From contig QNGE01000288.1 in NCBI GenBank assembly GCA_008508345.1, positions 124,001 to 188,000 on the forward strand: a stretch of DNA of 64,000 nt, given 5' to 3'. Of the stretch, positions 36,318 to 47,900 are shown piece after piece. The DNA is from Paragonimus westermani. Lineage: Eukaryota > Platyhelminthes > Trematoda > Plagiorchiida > Troglotrematidae. The number at the start of each line of letters is the position of its first letter. Position 1 is the stretch's first letter. The notes below the pieces were generated by a model. The model saw nothing but the letters and a program-made list of their open reading frames with translations, did not search any database and had not been told where the DNA came from. The position numbers and the translations under genes are program-made.

Positions 36318-36806
36318 CTGCACATAAATTACAACATGACATACAAATCTCTTAAACCATGTAGGTTGTCGATACCTTGAGTTTACGGCGTTCCGAAAGC
36401 ACATACTTCTGGGAGGCTCACTCAGGCTTATTCTGACAATGACGAATTCTACATACCACAAGTTTGGTACGCTGGTTAGTCGCCATCCTAACTCCATCTA
36501 AACGAAATTTTTCAGGCATATTCTGTTAAAGACTCCTGAACTAATCAGCGGCTTAGACGATGTCAGTTTTGTTAATGGGTCGATGTGCTCCGTAGACGTA
36601 CAGTCACTGTTAACGTATGTCCCGCTACACGAGACAATTGTATTTATAAGCTCGTTGAAACCGGCCACATTACTTCACCTCTCTCTAGTGATATTCTGAG
36701 GGAAACTGTAGTGTTATACACTAGAAACTTCAGCCCCGGTTTTCCTGATCGGTGCTAACAGCAAGTAAATGGGAGAGCCATTGGTAGTTCATAGAGCCTA
36801 TCAATC

Positions 36807-36824
36807 AATCTATCTATCTATCTA
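36807..36824. repeat. (TCTA)n microsatellite
   Basis: About four and a half ATCT/TATC units following TCAATCA. Confidence 0.9.
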
Positions 36825-36959
36825 AACATACTTTTTCATGTCAAATATTGAGTGAGAATTAACCGCTGGTATTGTGAGGTTGCCATACTACAAACGCCCC
36901 GCTGATGATACATTAATATTCAGTTGATCCAAAAAGACAGTCGACAACCTAGTGCGGTG

Positions 36960-37830
36960 CTCATATAGTTGTCATCTGATTTTGGGGCTGTTAATTGTTT
37001 GTCGTTTTTGAATATACTCAAAGGTCGTCGGGAAAATGGCTCTATTAAAAGAGCCGTCTATAGGAAATCCCTGTGGTCGCGTCAATATCGGAACGTTAAC
37101 AGTTTGACACCGATCCATCACAAACGCGCAACAGTGAATACATTGTTAACATGAGCAAGACGAGTCTGTACACAAAATAGATTTGCGGAGAAATTGAACT
37201 TGATCACGTCTGTATCAAAATCTAATGATTATTCAAGAAGGTTCACAGAACGGCGTGGTAGACTGAAGTCACCCTCCGAGCAAGTGGTCAAAGTGAGAAA
37301 AACACGAGTTATATAAAACTGCTTTTTGAAGGTGATTGTAGCATGCACCAAACAAGTCGCAGATTAGTGAATTTGATCATGCGAACAGTTAACGCAGTGG
37401 AACTCTGTATATTAGCACGGACCCAGAAGCTGTCTGTTTCTTCAATCAAAGCAGATCAGCTTATCGATATAACTTTACACTGTGTCCACCAATTTACATT
37501 TAACTACGAAGAAAGTTACCTAGGCAGAACCGAGAGATGCTTGATCTCCAGATTGAGGGACAATTTGTCTAAATGGGTGCAGAACTATGCAATTCGGAAG
37601 ACTGGCCATCTCGTTGAACCACACAAGAAAGTGGTGTACGCAGTTTCAAGACATCCTGACCACTGGTGACATTAATCACCTAGCTTGTACATTCGGAATC
37701 CTAATGCGTCAAGAAAATTTGTAACTATTGCAGTTTGCTGAGATGGTCACAGTCGATCGACTGAAGCCGGATTTGTATGTGCAAACGAGTGTTCAAGAAT
37801 TTGACTCTGCCCTGAATATAATGACCTTTC
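36960..37830 (+). mobile_element. Penelope-like element remnant
   Basis: Starts with a post-palm block reading FLNILKGRRENGSIKRAVYRK then LWSRQYRNVNSLTPIHHKR, matching the 'FLDxxxxxxxDG...VYRKPTWTGQY...SFxPxxxKR' consensus. In other frames follow the linker, a degraded GIY-YIG start (CVHQFTFNYEESYLGRTERCL, where CG is replaced by YE) with DNLSKWV, and the C-terminal AEMVTVDRLKPDLYVQ block at about 37.74-37.79 kb. The catalytic region lies upstream of the remnant and is missing. Stops and shifts make it inactive. Confidence 0.75.
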
Positions 37831-38279
37831 CTAGCCCACTGACTGACCAATACCAAGCCCACCTCCAAATTATCCGGTATAAAAAACCGATTCACGCTGA
37901 TGTAAACTTGATACTAGCGAGTCGACATGAAATACTCCCACTTACCAGTCTTCATGTTCCAACTGTTTTGTTCACTTTTCTTTATGTTCGCAAAGTATTT
38001 TCGAATTGAGCTTATACATTTTCACATGTGAATGATATATTGTAAAATACAACCTTTCCACCGGATAGATCCTCATTACCACATTAGGTAATTTGATACT
38101 ACCACACGATATTTATGAAAAGTTGTTACCAGAGTTAAAGTGATTGCACTTAAATAATGCTGCTTAGCTGTTAGATTAGACGACAACCGGTACAAATTTC
38201 AATTGTACACTGAGAATCTTGGAATTAGTCACCAGGGTACGAAATCACAGAACCGTGTGAATTGAGACGTTCCCCTAAT

Positions 38280-38645
38280 TTAGATTATTCATGAATAGTC
38301 GGGGATTTGGTTTATTTTCAAGTTGACCATCACACATTTGGTCGCAGCCTTCGCACTTAGACATTCCAGCCAGCCTCTTTAGAAAAGGAGCACTGGACTC
38401 GAGTTTCGTTCTCATTAGAGCTCGTCAGTAGTGCACGGCCGGAATTTGAACTCCGGCCACGCATTTACGAGGCAACCGTGTTGACCACTGCGCCATTCAC
38501 ATCACATTGGGCATAACCGAATTATCAAATCTGAACACTCAATCACTTTTACTTGTGAGCAATGATCAGGTTGCCCGATCGTCTCGAGAGGAGACACAGT
38601 TAGTGTCCTGTTAACTCCAATCGATAACCCCGTGATGAGGACTTC
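38280..38645 (-). repeat. Hammerhead/tRNA-like repeat, best-preserved copy
   Basis: Minus-strand order: head (CGGGGTTATCGATTGGAG, GACGATCGGGCAACCTGATC), A box TGGCGCAGTGG at 38495-38485, B box GGAGTTCAAATTCC at 38454-38441, hammerhead at 38434-38390, and tail ending in CCCCGACTATTCATGAATAA at about 38280. The B box sits in GGCCGGAGTTC...CCGGCC, so the T-arm can form a stem as in a tRNA. A second, partial unit lies head-to-head beside it. Confidence 0.75.
38390..38434 (-). ncRNA. Hammerhead ribozyme with intact core, type I layout
   Basis: Minus strand, 45 bases. Stem I: GCACTA with CAGTGC (five pairs and one A-C mismatch next to the core). Core: CTGACGA. Stem II: GCTC/GAAC around TAATGA (one C-A mismatch; other copies have GAGC, which pairs perfectly). 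Then GAAAC, a TCGA loop and GTC. The cleavage site would fall between plus positions 38396 and 38395, after GTC. All universally conserved core bases are present. Stem III is only two pairs long, as in Sm-alpha and retrozyme hammerheads, which tend to cleave best as dimers. Activity is inferred, not shown. Confidence 0.8.
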
Positions 38646-38647
38646 CG

Positions 38648-38805
38648 TGGCAAGGATATGCATTATTCATTAGCTCTAACAAGAGCGACATCAAAGTCTA
38701 GTGCTTCTTTTCCAAAGAGGTTGGGTGGAAACTCTATCTGAATGCAAAGGCTGCGATCAGATGTGAGTGATGGTCAACTTGAAAATTCCCCTAATTTCCT
38801 TGCTT
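38648..38805 (+). repeat. Inverted partial hammerhead-repeat unit
   Basis: Plus-strand segment beginning GTGGCAAGGATATGCATTATT, continuing through a degraded ribozyme (TTCATTA in place of CTGACGA, perfect GCTC/GAGC stem II, GACATC in place of GAAAC) and the tail GATGGTCAACTTGAAAA. With the minus-strand copy beside it, it forms arms of roughly 150 bases. Confidence 0.7.
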
Positions 38806-41800
38806 ATCGTATGATTTTTTGTTTAAGCTACGCCCAGCTATCTGTATTGCATCCTGTAACCCACGATTGTTGTGGAATTGTCACAAGAAGCTGAAAAATT
38901 AAACCTCCACTCCAGGTACTTTATTGTTTCCTCTTCAGCCACAACCCACACTGAACCAAAGAAGATTACTGAATTATGAATACAATTTTGATACCGACCA
39001 TTAAAATGGAGAACAAATAACACACTGTAGAAATTTCACGCACAATAAGCTGTTCTTCGTTGAATCTTCCTCCTCTCTCTACCATGACTCCGCTTGACTA
39101 ATCGCTTGTAGTTGTCATTCTCAATGCCCGCATGCGCAACGTTGGATTCCTCAGTTAACCTCACCCGTACACCCACGCACTTGTTAATGCCTCTCACACG
39201 TACCTCTCACTATTGCCTTTCTAATGGCCACTATGACACTGACATCAACTAATCTATCCGCCCTAAGGCCAGGTATTTTTCATATACCAGACTGATTCGA
39301 TAATATTTTGTCGGTCCTCCTCCGCATGTCCGTTTACGCTGGCTGCAACCATCATGTGTTCAGACCTTTAACGGCCTAGTATTGGCAAGAGTAGTTTATC
39401 CTGTGAAAACAAAAACACTAGGCTTTGTTTCTCTTAATTGATTATGCCGTTTATGTTAGTAGTCTCAAGTCTCCAGCTCCCTGGCTTGGTCATGATAACC
39501 GGTACTTTCGGGAGAATATCGTATAGGTAAACTTACCGGCTTATTGAATGAATTTGAAAAGAACCGTGAGAAGAAGCATGTTGTAATGTGTTGCTGAATA
39601 TCATTTGCACACTCCAGCAACACACGAAAATTTACTTAATTTTAGCAACTGATCAGTGGATCACAAAGCCGAAGCCAAGGAGAAGTGAACAGATAACCTG
39701 ACTGAGTAGAAAGTAGTGAACCTATAACCAGAACTTACGACTACGTGGCAGCGTTTGAACGAATTGTTTTCGGACGTATAAGAGAATTGTGACGTCCAGT
39801 AAACAAGCCTGGGCAGATTAATAAGTCCTTCCGGGTTCTCTTGAAAATCGCGGAAGCTGCGGCCCGGTTTGACTTATTTGATCATATGATTTGTTACGGA
39901 TGAACCTGTGTGCCGTTTAGGGGTAATCATAAGGAAAATCGTCTGTATCCTTTATTGCCAACAACCAGTCGACGTCCGTCAAGTTCCCGCGCTAATACAA
40001 ATGTTCGTACCACCCCAACGTTAGCAAGACACTAAAGGATGTGAAGCATTTGATACTCTTTGGAGTATCCTTCTGTACCCTCTTACCATACAGACACAAG
40101 TCACTGATTTTGTACACCAGTATAAAGTGCCATAGCGCGTACAGCGTAACTCAAGAGGTTAGACAGAAAGATGTGGCGGCGAAAAAATCCTAGGGCCACC
40201 GAATGTCACTGTAGCCACCGCTTCAGCAAAAGGTTTTGGGACATGTGGAACTAGTCCATTAGGGCAGTTCAAAGGATCCACATTTAGCAAATTGCTCCAT
40301 GGCTAAAATAAAATTTGCAGTGTACGAATGTCGGCTGGAAGATAACTGGATGATATATATATCGCGTCATAAGATATCAATTGTACAAACTTTTTCCAGT
40401 GATTCTTAGCAGGATTTTACAACGTTCCAAGATTTGTGTGTATTACGTAAGGAAATTCTAAAAGAAACTAAAATGTATAATGTGTAGCTTTTGGAGTTGA
40501 TTCTAATCAACCAAAATATAAAGTTAACCGAAACGGACAAAGGGGAGGATCTTGTCCTGCTGATAAATATTCCAATGACTTAGGGGTAAGATAATACTAT
40601 AGGGAGACCTTTTACAAGTTGTTATATCTGGAGAAGAAAATATGTGCAACTCATAATTTTCCGTCCTGTGAAAATTAGCAAAAATAAGGTAAGAATGCCT
40701 TTTACAATGTACAGTTGCACATCACACGCAACACTCTAATGCTGGAATTAACCGCACTACAAATGTTTTGTAGACCAATGGATCATCCGTCACGACAGTC
40801 GAAAGCAGCCACCAGTTTGACGAGGCATTGATGGTGCATACCACAACCTCTCCGTATACGCAAAAGCAACATCCTGCGACTGTTATGACAGTAATTTAAC
40901 CCAGATAATTTTTACTTTCCTGCCTGTTTTTCTAATCCTTTAAGCTCGTGAATCTTTTCCCAGAGGGCTGAACTAATTTACTTGTCCGTTTGTTAACACC
41001 AGAGAGCCCGAGAAGGTTATCTCTTCATCGACTTATTCGAGTTGAATGAATGAACGTATTCGGTCACATTTAATAAACCCGGAGTTGGTCAGGTGATACA
41101 GTTAACTAGTATCAAAAGGTCACAAGTTTAGTTCAGAAAGCGGATTTGTACTTAAGTACATGGCAAACGTTATATTGAGAGAAGGCTCTAAAGAAAGTCC
41201 AGACACTTTTACAATCTTGTTAACTATCGAATCGTGTGAAAGCTTTTGTATGGTGATATAACTTCCTACAAACAACTGTTGCTACCAACATACAGTAGTA
41301 TGGGGAAATCTTCGGGAGTTGTAATATCTTTTTTCTTCATATCCGTCACCGGTTGCAAAATTATCCGTATACGTTTGCTAACACATAACACGTTTTTTCT
41401 TTAACGGTGGCTCTTCCTAAATTACTGAATGCTGTACATTTTTGCATCTTATCTGGAACATACTGTGGAAATGGAGAGGGTGTGGGGACCTTGCTAATGC
41501 TTCCGTTTGAATTTATCCCTAAATTATTAGAGGAAATCGTTACGAAGACTTCTATGAATACAAATTTTTACTATTGAATATAACGGTGTCAACTACAATT
41601 TCACAAAATAATCAACACGTATTTTAGACGTGACCTCAATCAATAAGCACGATAATCCAGGTCATATGCACTACATTTTTTTTCTCTTTTCATATTGATT
41701 ATACTCATCAGACCCTAAGATCAGTGAAAACCTACCATTTCCCATGACTCAAAAAGTCAGCGCCTCAGTGTCTACCCTCTCTCTCTCTAAGTGATAACAC

Positions 41801-42649
41801 ATCACCACGAATTTCGTCATAGTACATTCAGAAATAATTCACTGGTTAGCTATTCGGACAGTACGTTAAACTTTTGCATTCTAGTGGCCCCAAAAGCAAT
41901 TAGGATAGCGGGTTCATATTTTCTGACACACAAAACGCATTTCAAGATTTTCATTATGCATAATTCGTAGACCACTTTTTAGGAAGAGAAGTAATTTGCA
42001 CTTTCGAAATCCGGTTTGAAGGACCGATGAGTTTCAGAAGAAAGTCCCACAAACAGACAGCTAGTTCTTCTTCCCTGGGGACGTGCGTGCAATTATTTTA
42101 AACGAATGCAATCTAATTAGTCCAGTAAAAAGCGGTTTTTTGTAACTACCTACATCTTAACACGCATGCGTGTTTGCGTAAGCGTATCCAGGGGAGAGTT
42201 TTACCTATTTTAAAAACCTGTGAATTATTTTTCTGTGGCTTTTAGATGTTCATTTTCTCACAGTGAAATGATTTAAAGCGAACAGCTGTCGCAGGCTTCT
42301 TTCAATAGTTTACGTCCGGTATACAATTTTCTAAGTTTGGATTCATTCCGGTGGTATGCAGAGGTATCACACGTCGGACCAAAATTAAAGCACACATTTC
42401 ATTGAAACCCCAAATAATTTTTCAGGTTTAATACTATTATTTCGTATCGGTTAAGTTGGGGCGCATCAACATTTGCTTTCATAAGCTGCAATCTTCAAGG
42501 ATGTTATCGAGCACTTTTGAGTACATACTGCCGCCATTCAGTTGGCCTTTTAAATCAAAAGCTATAATTTAGACCCCATTTTTCACTTAAATGTGATTAC
42601 CGCTTTTCCCGGTATCGTGTATTCTTCTACTTGCATTGTGATTCCTCGA

Positions 42650-42800
42650 ATGGAAGTTGCCTCCCACTCAGTCCCTGATCCAAGCTTGATAACTATTCTC
42701 GATTCTCTGAAAAACTGACACATTTATGTGGGGAACCTGGCACTGATTCTGTCCATCTTATGACCACTGCCTCAAGTTACCTGAACTATGAGTGTGACAT
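42650..42800. repeat. Dispersed repeat, copy 1 (unnamed family)
   Basis: It aligns in the same orientation to 61660-61820 through shared blocks: CCCAC then CAGTCCCTGATC, GACACAT then TATG, GGGAACCTGGCA then TTGAT or CTGATT, and CTTGTGAC or CTTATGAC. Minus-strand translation of both begins QCQVP. I cannot assign a family. Confidence 0.5.
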
Positions 42801-44928
42801 CACCTTTGTCCCCTGGACAACTTTCGTTTTTTTTCCAGAGATTCCCTTTTTGCACTTCCTTTCTGTTAGCATTTTACAAGTAATTTTCAATTGATTACTA
42901 AATTACCATACTCACGTAGAAGCACTTGTTAGTTGTTCGATGATTTTACCACACAGTACACTAAACTTGATAGAGAGCATGCTTTGTGTTTCCCTTTTCC
43001 ACATTTGGTATCGCCGCTTGTCTTTTTCTCGAATGAAGCTATGTAAATTGCTCTTCAAATCAAACCATAGTAGTAGTACAAATTAGTAGCCTAAATGAAT
43101 GCAGTAAATTTCGTTGTGAATATTGTGAGACTAAACAATGTATTGCATCCGCCGTGTTTCTATATCATTTCTCACATTTTGATGTAGCTAAGTGTACGTA
43201 CTTCCACAAAGACGCTGAACAGAGATAAACCGACAACATGAATAACCAAAACAACATTAGAACACAATGCCGCGATACTATTGAACAAATTACCAGTGTG
43301 AATCAGTAAACAACCTCAACAGTTTCGGCTGACTGATCTTCTCTGGGAAATAAATAACAATCTGGTGCCGAAGAGGTGAAAGATGAATTGTAATCACATA
43401 ATATGACATTCACACTCAACGGAGTTCTTCCGAGAAGTCAACAGGTTAAAAACTGTGGGAGCGAACCGAGCTCAAAAATTGTGACGCACGCACCACTTAA
43501 GCACAGTACATGAACTGACAATTGGTCATTTGCACAGCTATCAGACTGATGCAATAAAGCGAAAACGTCTCTGTCAAAGCACAATTAGCGGTCAAAAATA
43601 GTAGAGGTAGGATATATTGAGGAAAACATTTAAGAGAGATAGGACGGAATCGGACTTTCACACGACTAAACTTCAAAATACGCCTCAAACATTAATATTT
43701 TAGGGATCCTTACAGTGCAGTATACGGAAGCGTTACTGAATATTGCTTTGTCATGTTAAAATATTGAACCTCAAGATCAACTACACTGAACCTAAGTAAG
43801 TGGACGATTTTCGTGCAAAAATACCACAAATCAATTTCATTCCTAAACCTAGTAAGGTGTTCAGAATCGGCACGACCAACTTTATGGTGAATATCCACTT
43901 GTCTCATTCTATTGTAAGTTCCGTTCATTTTTTTAGTACTCACGTCACTAAGCAGTCTGTAATTTAAGACTGGTGATTGTTCAGGGTTTGAACATTTGGT
44001 AAGTTAATAATGTAGCCAACTCTTATGAATCCTGTTGTTTCTTATTTGACTCACAGATGGTAAACAACTTCATTGTATCCGATTAAACATACACCTCAAG
44101 CAGTTTCTTACCTACAGAAATTTAGACAAAGCGGTTAGAACGCGAAACGTGGTAAATTTACGCGCTCCTTAGTGACGCAGCAGCACCAAATTTACAGCAA
44201 CTAAGAGCGTTTATTTTACGACAAACTACTAAGGCAATAGCTATCCAATCAATGGACTTAAATAAGTCACTGAATCCAATAAACGTTCACAAACAATTGT
44301 GTTCAAACACACAATATGCGCTTCCATCGACTGATTGTTAAACCTTGAAAATAGTGGTTTGAAATAAATTAATAAAATTCTGAATGTGCAAGCCTGACGG
44401 ATAACGTGATCAATGGCCGTGATATGTTTGTGTATTTCATCGATATTGATGTTCTCCGGTATTGTGTGCTTTTCAGCCCATTTAAGTAGAAGTTACTTTA
44501 CTTGGAAGATCACGTATCTCCCGGTTCAACCCAAATAGCGTTTTCCGCAGTTACGCGGAAATTTGTGGACGAAGTTTGAAATGCCAATGACAGACCGATC
44601 TTTTTTTCGTTGAAAACATTTTTTGGGTTCAAGGGAGTATACGGAATTCGGGTGAGCCAGTCGTCCGTTCCACTGAATATATTAACATTCGCCTGGTTTA
44701 AGACATGTCCATGAGCACACTTAATTGTTGTTCAAAGTAGACCACCTTTATTCTCATGGTGATCACCTTTTAGGGTGGTGGTTTTTGTCTACGCTTTATT
44801 CGTGTTATATTTAACGGCTAGCCATTAGACCTGTGTTATGGACTTGTAGTAGGTGATCAGGTCTGGTTCCCCCACAAGACTCACATGTATGTTGAATCGT
44901 CATACCTGTATGTATAGTGTATTCACCA

Positions 44929-44952
44929 GAGCATATATATATATATATGCTC
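44929..44952. repeat. Perfect AT-rich palindrome
   Basis: GAGC, ten AT/TA steps, GCTC: a 24-base perfect inverted repeat able to extrude a cruciform. Confidence 0.9.
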
Positions 44953-47900
44953 GACTGATCCGAAACTGTTGGAGTTCATGTGTCGAATGAACCATATGGA
45001 TTTTCTGTAGTGAGCTCTAATAGGTCTTACTTCCTGGTGTCATGTGAATGCGTTTCGACACGACAAACTGCCTAGGGTCGCAAATCCACATGCTAAATTC
45101 AGGATTAAATGACAGCTATTTAAAAATGTACTAGGGTATCTATTGTCCCTTCAGAAGCATTGAATATTTGTTTTCTAACCGCCGTCATATTTTTAAGTTA
45201 ATTATGACGAGGAATGTTTGCATACAATTCATTAACACTTCAGAGACAACGTTTCTCGGTTAATTTGGCTCGAGATGGTGCATGATCCACCAGCCCAAAT
45301 TCTCTGTCTTTGACGAATAAATTAGCTGATGAACTTCGCAACGCAGTCTTGGAGAGTGTCCATCAGCTTGTCTTCATAGCTCAGCATTATATTTCGAAGC
45401 GGAGCACAATTATCCAGCACACAGCTAACAGTCGTCTAGTTTGCTTCATACGGCTCTCAGAACATTGGTTAGTGCTTTTGCCAATTGCCGCAAGTGCACT
45501 CACAATGGCAGCCCATTTGCTCACCCATAAGGACCACGAATTTGTTCTTTCAAGGACCGCATAACTCAAGCTTTAAATCAAGTAGTATTTTACTTTTTAG
45601 AGGTGCTTGTGATAGTATTTTGTTGTAATCGCAATCCTGTCCACAATATTTATCGTTTAAGTTCGTATTACTGAACCGGCAGAGTGCCGAACACGCCAAG
45701 TGGATTTGAACTCCACCAGTGCCGTATCTACAACTAAGTCTACTCCAGTCAATGTGATTTGGTACGCTCATTATTATGGATGGCATGCAATTTAGTAGGT
45801 AGCGATACTTCCATTACATTCGCCTTAACCAATCGCACTACAAGGTGAACAGTCGATTTCATTTTATCCGGGAAAGGTCATTTTGTTTTCATTTGATTGG
45901 TTCACTCTACAGGACTCCAGATAAAACGAAAAAATTAGTAACAATTCCAAGATGAATTATGAAGAATACTCAGTGAACAGGACGGCCACTTTACTGGAGA
46001 CCACAGAAGACTTCCTTTCGGTCAGTTACAGATTGTAGACGGCGAACTGGACTGAATTCGCCATGCTGATCCGGTAGGAAGGCTAACCAATATTTACCAG
46101 CTGAAAACTTGCAGGTGACGTGTGCCATTTGTTGGAGGTGACAAATTTTGATGACTCCTACGACCAACTCAGTTGTAATACAGTTATTGCATGTGTACCT
46201 GAGTTCTACCTGGGTCAGTCAAAGGAGATTTTCAGTGGTATCCAAGTTCCACTCTGAGTCAATTGGCAATTGCGTCAGTAAACTAAAACTGGCCATACCC
46301 CATAAGTTCTTCGCACGTATGGTGGATTCACCAATTCACAGCCAAGTCGTGCCAAAATTTCCCAAAAAAGCTTCACTAGCGTCCGCAGCAAAGGCGATTT
46401 CTACTGAAGCATTGAATCAATATACGTAACAAAAAAGTATTTTGGCCAAATTCATCTCCGATACATTAGCCCTGTTTGAAACCATTGTCAGCATTTGGCA
46501 ACTGCATGTGATATGCACATGACTTATATTTTGTTTATTGTTGGTTGTAAGGTTTGACTGCAGAGAGTAGTCGGAGTTTAAGTGCTTTGGATTAGTGTGT
46601 GTTGGAAGCAGTGCGATCTTGACATAGAGGTTACGACGAAAGCACAGTTGGAGTGGCTTTTGTCCATCGAAGCATTTTCTTTATCTCACTTATCCATTTA
46701 AGCAGATCCAGCAGGAAGTTTGGAATCTCTAACCAGGTTCATGTACTTGTTGTCCGTTAGTATACTTTTCTTAACTAAGCCAACCGTTTCGCGTTTTCGA
46801 CAAAGAAAAACAGCTTAAAGCATGAACATTCAGGTTCCGTACTGAAAGAGGGTGACTGATGGGTTGCGACAAACTTTCCATCCCTGCTTTGGCTTAGAAA
46901 CGTAAGGTGTTTCTAACCACAAATCATCATGTTTTGAAGATTCTTTCAACTGCTCATTCTTTTCCGATGACGTGTAACTCGCCGCCTGCAGTTAGGCTAA
47001 CACTCAACATCCTGAATTCACATCTGACAATCAGCGTTTCACTAAGTATGTCGAAGGTGATAATGTCTTCTTGTATGTTCAGATGCTCAATCGTATTTAC
47101 AAGATATATTAATTTCGTTCTGTTTGCTAGATCATTCGCAACAGATTTCTATGCCATACAGATTAAGATCAACTTCATGAAACAGTAAGTTATTTACCAG
47201 AAACTTTTCGGTTTGAAGAAAAACAGCAGACAAATTAAGTGTGAAGACACACTTCGAAACAAACGACAATTCACGCTGCGACTTCCAACGCACCGATATG
47301 AGTGTATCTGAATTCGTGTGGTGTCTACCCTTCAGAAATAGTGGCGTTTGAATGACTTTCCTTACACACCAGTCTGGAAAAATTACCCAAATATTCTGAA
47401 TAGTCCGATGCATATAATACTGAAATGTCCCCAGAATTTGCTGAAAGGAGATCAATTTGTATTGCTGATAATTTTCTTTCCAACGATTTGTTAGAACGAT
47501 GTCTTATGGGAGCTACACCTAGTGTTTTGCTCAATCTTCAGTCAAAAGTATTCCTGCTTAGATATGAACTATTAATCAAAATTAACGGATCCAGATTTCG
47601 CACACAGTTTTAAATCAAGCATTTGGACGCCCAAACACGACAGGTACGAATTACACAAGCGTTCTTAATCAAAAGATAGGGAGTAACTTCCAAAAAGTAC
47701 CCACCGCGCAACAAACTATGCGTTATTTTCTCCACAGTTGCTGTAACGGGTAGATAGAGACTACACTTAGAGACGTCTTAAATATCACCTAGGCATAACG
47801 CGCGTAAGTATGCACATCAAAGGTTTACACAGTCACCACATCGTGAACGCGGTTTTTGACGGACTTTAGTGACTTTCTCTTTTATGACTGGGCTGTGGGA

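Noticed and set aside
36450..36530. Upstream exon of the 35.5-36.3 kb gene
   Set aside because: It has an ATG, a good acceptor and a GTATGT donor, but its end phase (0) does not fit the acceptor at 36317, which needs one base to complete a codon.
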